From contig OX387605.1 in the NCBI GenBank assembly GCA_947568835.1, positions 1,240,001-1,304,000 on the forward strand: a stretch of 64,000 nucleotides of DNA, written 5' to 3'. Made by a program: the position numbers and the translations under genes. The first letter of the stretch is position 1. Every line of letters starts with the position of its first letter. The stretch comes from Protonemura montana. Its lineage: Eukaryota > Arthropoda > Insecta > Plecoptera > Nemouridae. Shown one piece after another: positions 63,459 to 64,000 of this stretch. Under the pieces are notes generated by a model. That model was not told where the DNA came from. It was given only the letters and a program-made list of their open reading frames with translations, and did no database searches.

Positions 63459-64000
63459 CAACCAAACCGAACAGTTTGGTGTGTTGGAAACACCGGTTCT
63501 CGTTAGATCACCGAAGTTAAGCAACACTGCGCTGGGTCAGGTATTGGATGGGTGACCATCATACACATGACCAGTTCTGTTCGGGAGAGAGGTCGGAGGG
63601 ATGAAAGTTAAGCAACACTGCGCTGGGTCAGGTATTGGATGGGTGACCATCACACACATGACCAGTTCTGTTCGGGAGAGAGGTTGGAGGGATGAAAGTT
63701 AAGCAACACTGCTCTGGGTCAGGTATTGGATGGGTGACCATCACACACATGACCAGTTCTGTTCGGGAGAGAGGTTGGAGGGATGAAAGTTAAGCAACAC
63801 TGCGCTGGGTCAGGTATCGGATGGGTGACCATCATACACATGACCAGTTCTGTTCGGAAGAGAGGTTGGAGGGATGAAAGTTAGTACAGCAACTTCACTC
63901 GCCTTGCTTATCAACCTCTCGACAGCATGGATTTGTGGAGGAATCCTGTTATTCACGTTGTACCGTCCTTCGGAAGGGACGTTAAGCCGGTGGTCCCCTT
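63459..64000 (+). mobile_element. 5S-derived SINE running off the window
   Basis: The head ACCGAACAGTTTGGTGTGTT and GTTCTCGTTAGATCACCG is followed by four 91-bp units and part of the body. Confidence 0.9.

Noticed and set aside
63459..64000. Genuine 5S rRNA gene cluster
   Set aside because: Units keep the internal control region but lack the 5' and 3' parts of 5S, and are joined to a SINE body with target duplications.

Overview
The window looks like an animal nuclear genome, most probably arthropod. Genes have GT-AG introns and all five genes are metazoan families. Several long interstitial arrays consist of the five-base unit TTAGG, the arthropod telomere unit. I cannot place it below phylum level.

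Gene layout, left to right. (1) The 3' part of CACTIN, a spliceosome-associated protein, lies on + (1505-7302, six exons; the 5' end is outside the window). (2) An ATOX1-type copper chaperone lies on - (7696-7926), tail to tail with CACTIN. (3) A complete three-exon CKS1-type CDK regulatory subunit lies on + (8605-9344), divergent from ATOX1 across about 680 bp. (4) A complete subgroup-B (pentameric type) thrombospondin lies on - (10561-40972). I resolved 19 coding exons from signal peptide to stop; phases match at every junction, giving 1043 residues. (5) A ZNF474/ZC2HC1-like protein with five C2HC fingers lies on + (43229-62950), six coding exons and 658 residues. Most remaining open frames are repeat translation.

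More than half of the window is repeats. The dominant family is a 5S rRNA-derived SINE whose 5S-like head is expanded into 91-bp tandem units, each keeping the 5S internal promoter region. Four copies have target-site duplications, three of them exact. There is also a tRNA-derived family (often inverted dimers; its head forms a 52-bp array), a palindromic family with a hammerhead-ribozyme-like core, a nested hAT-type insertion with an 8-bp duplication, a TTAA-flanked element with a G-rich internal minisatellite, and a long-inverted-repeat foldback family.

The most notable features are: a 12-copy array of a 38-bp unit, each with a perfect palindromic RFX X-box, 84 bp upstream of a zinc-finger exon; minisatellites that run right up to, or include, splice sites of CACTIN and thrombospondin; the hammerhead-like core; and a SINE segment that seeded a 15-bp array that is open in frame with a thrombospondin exon.
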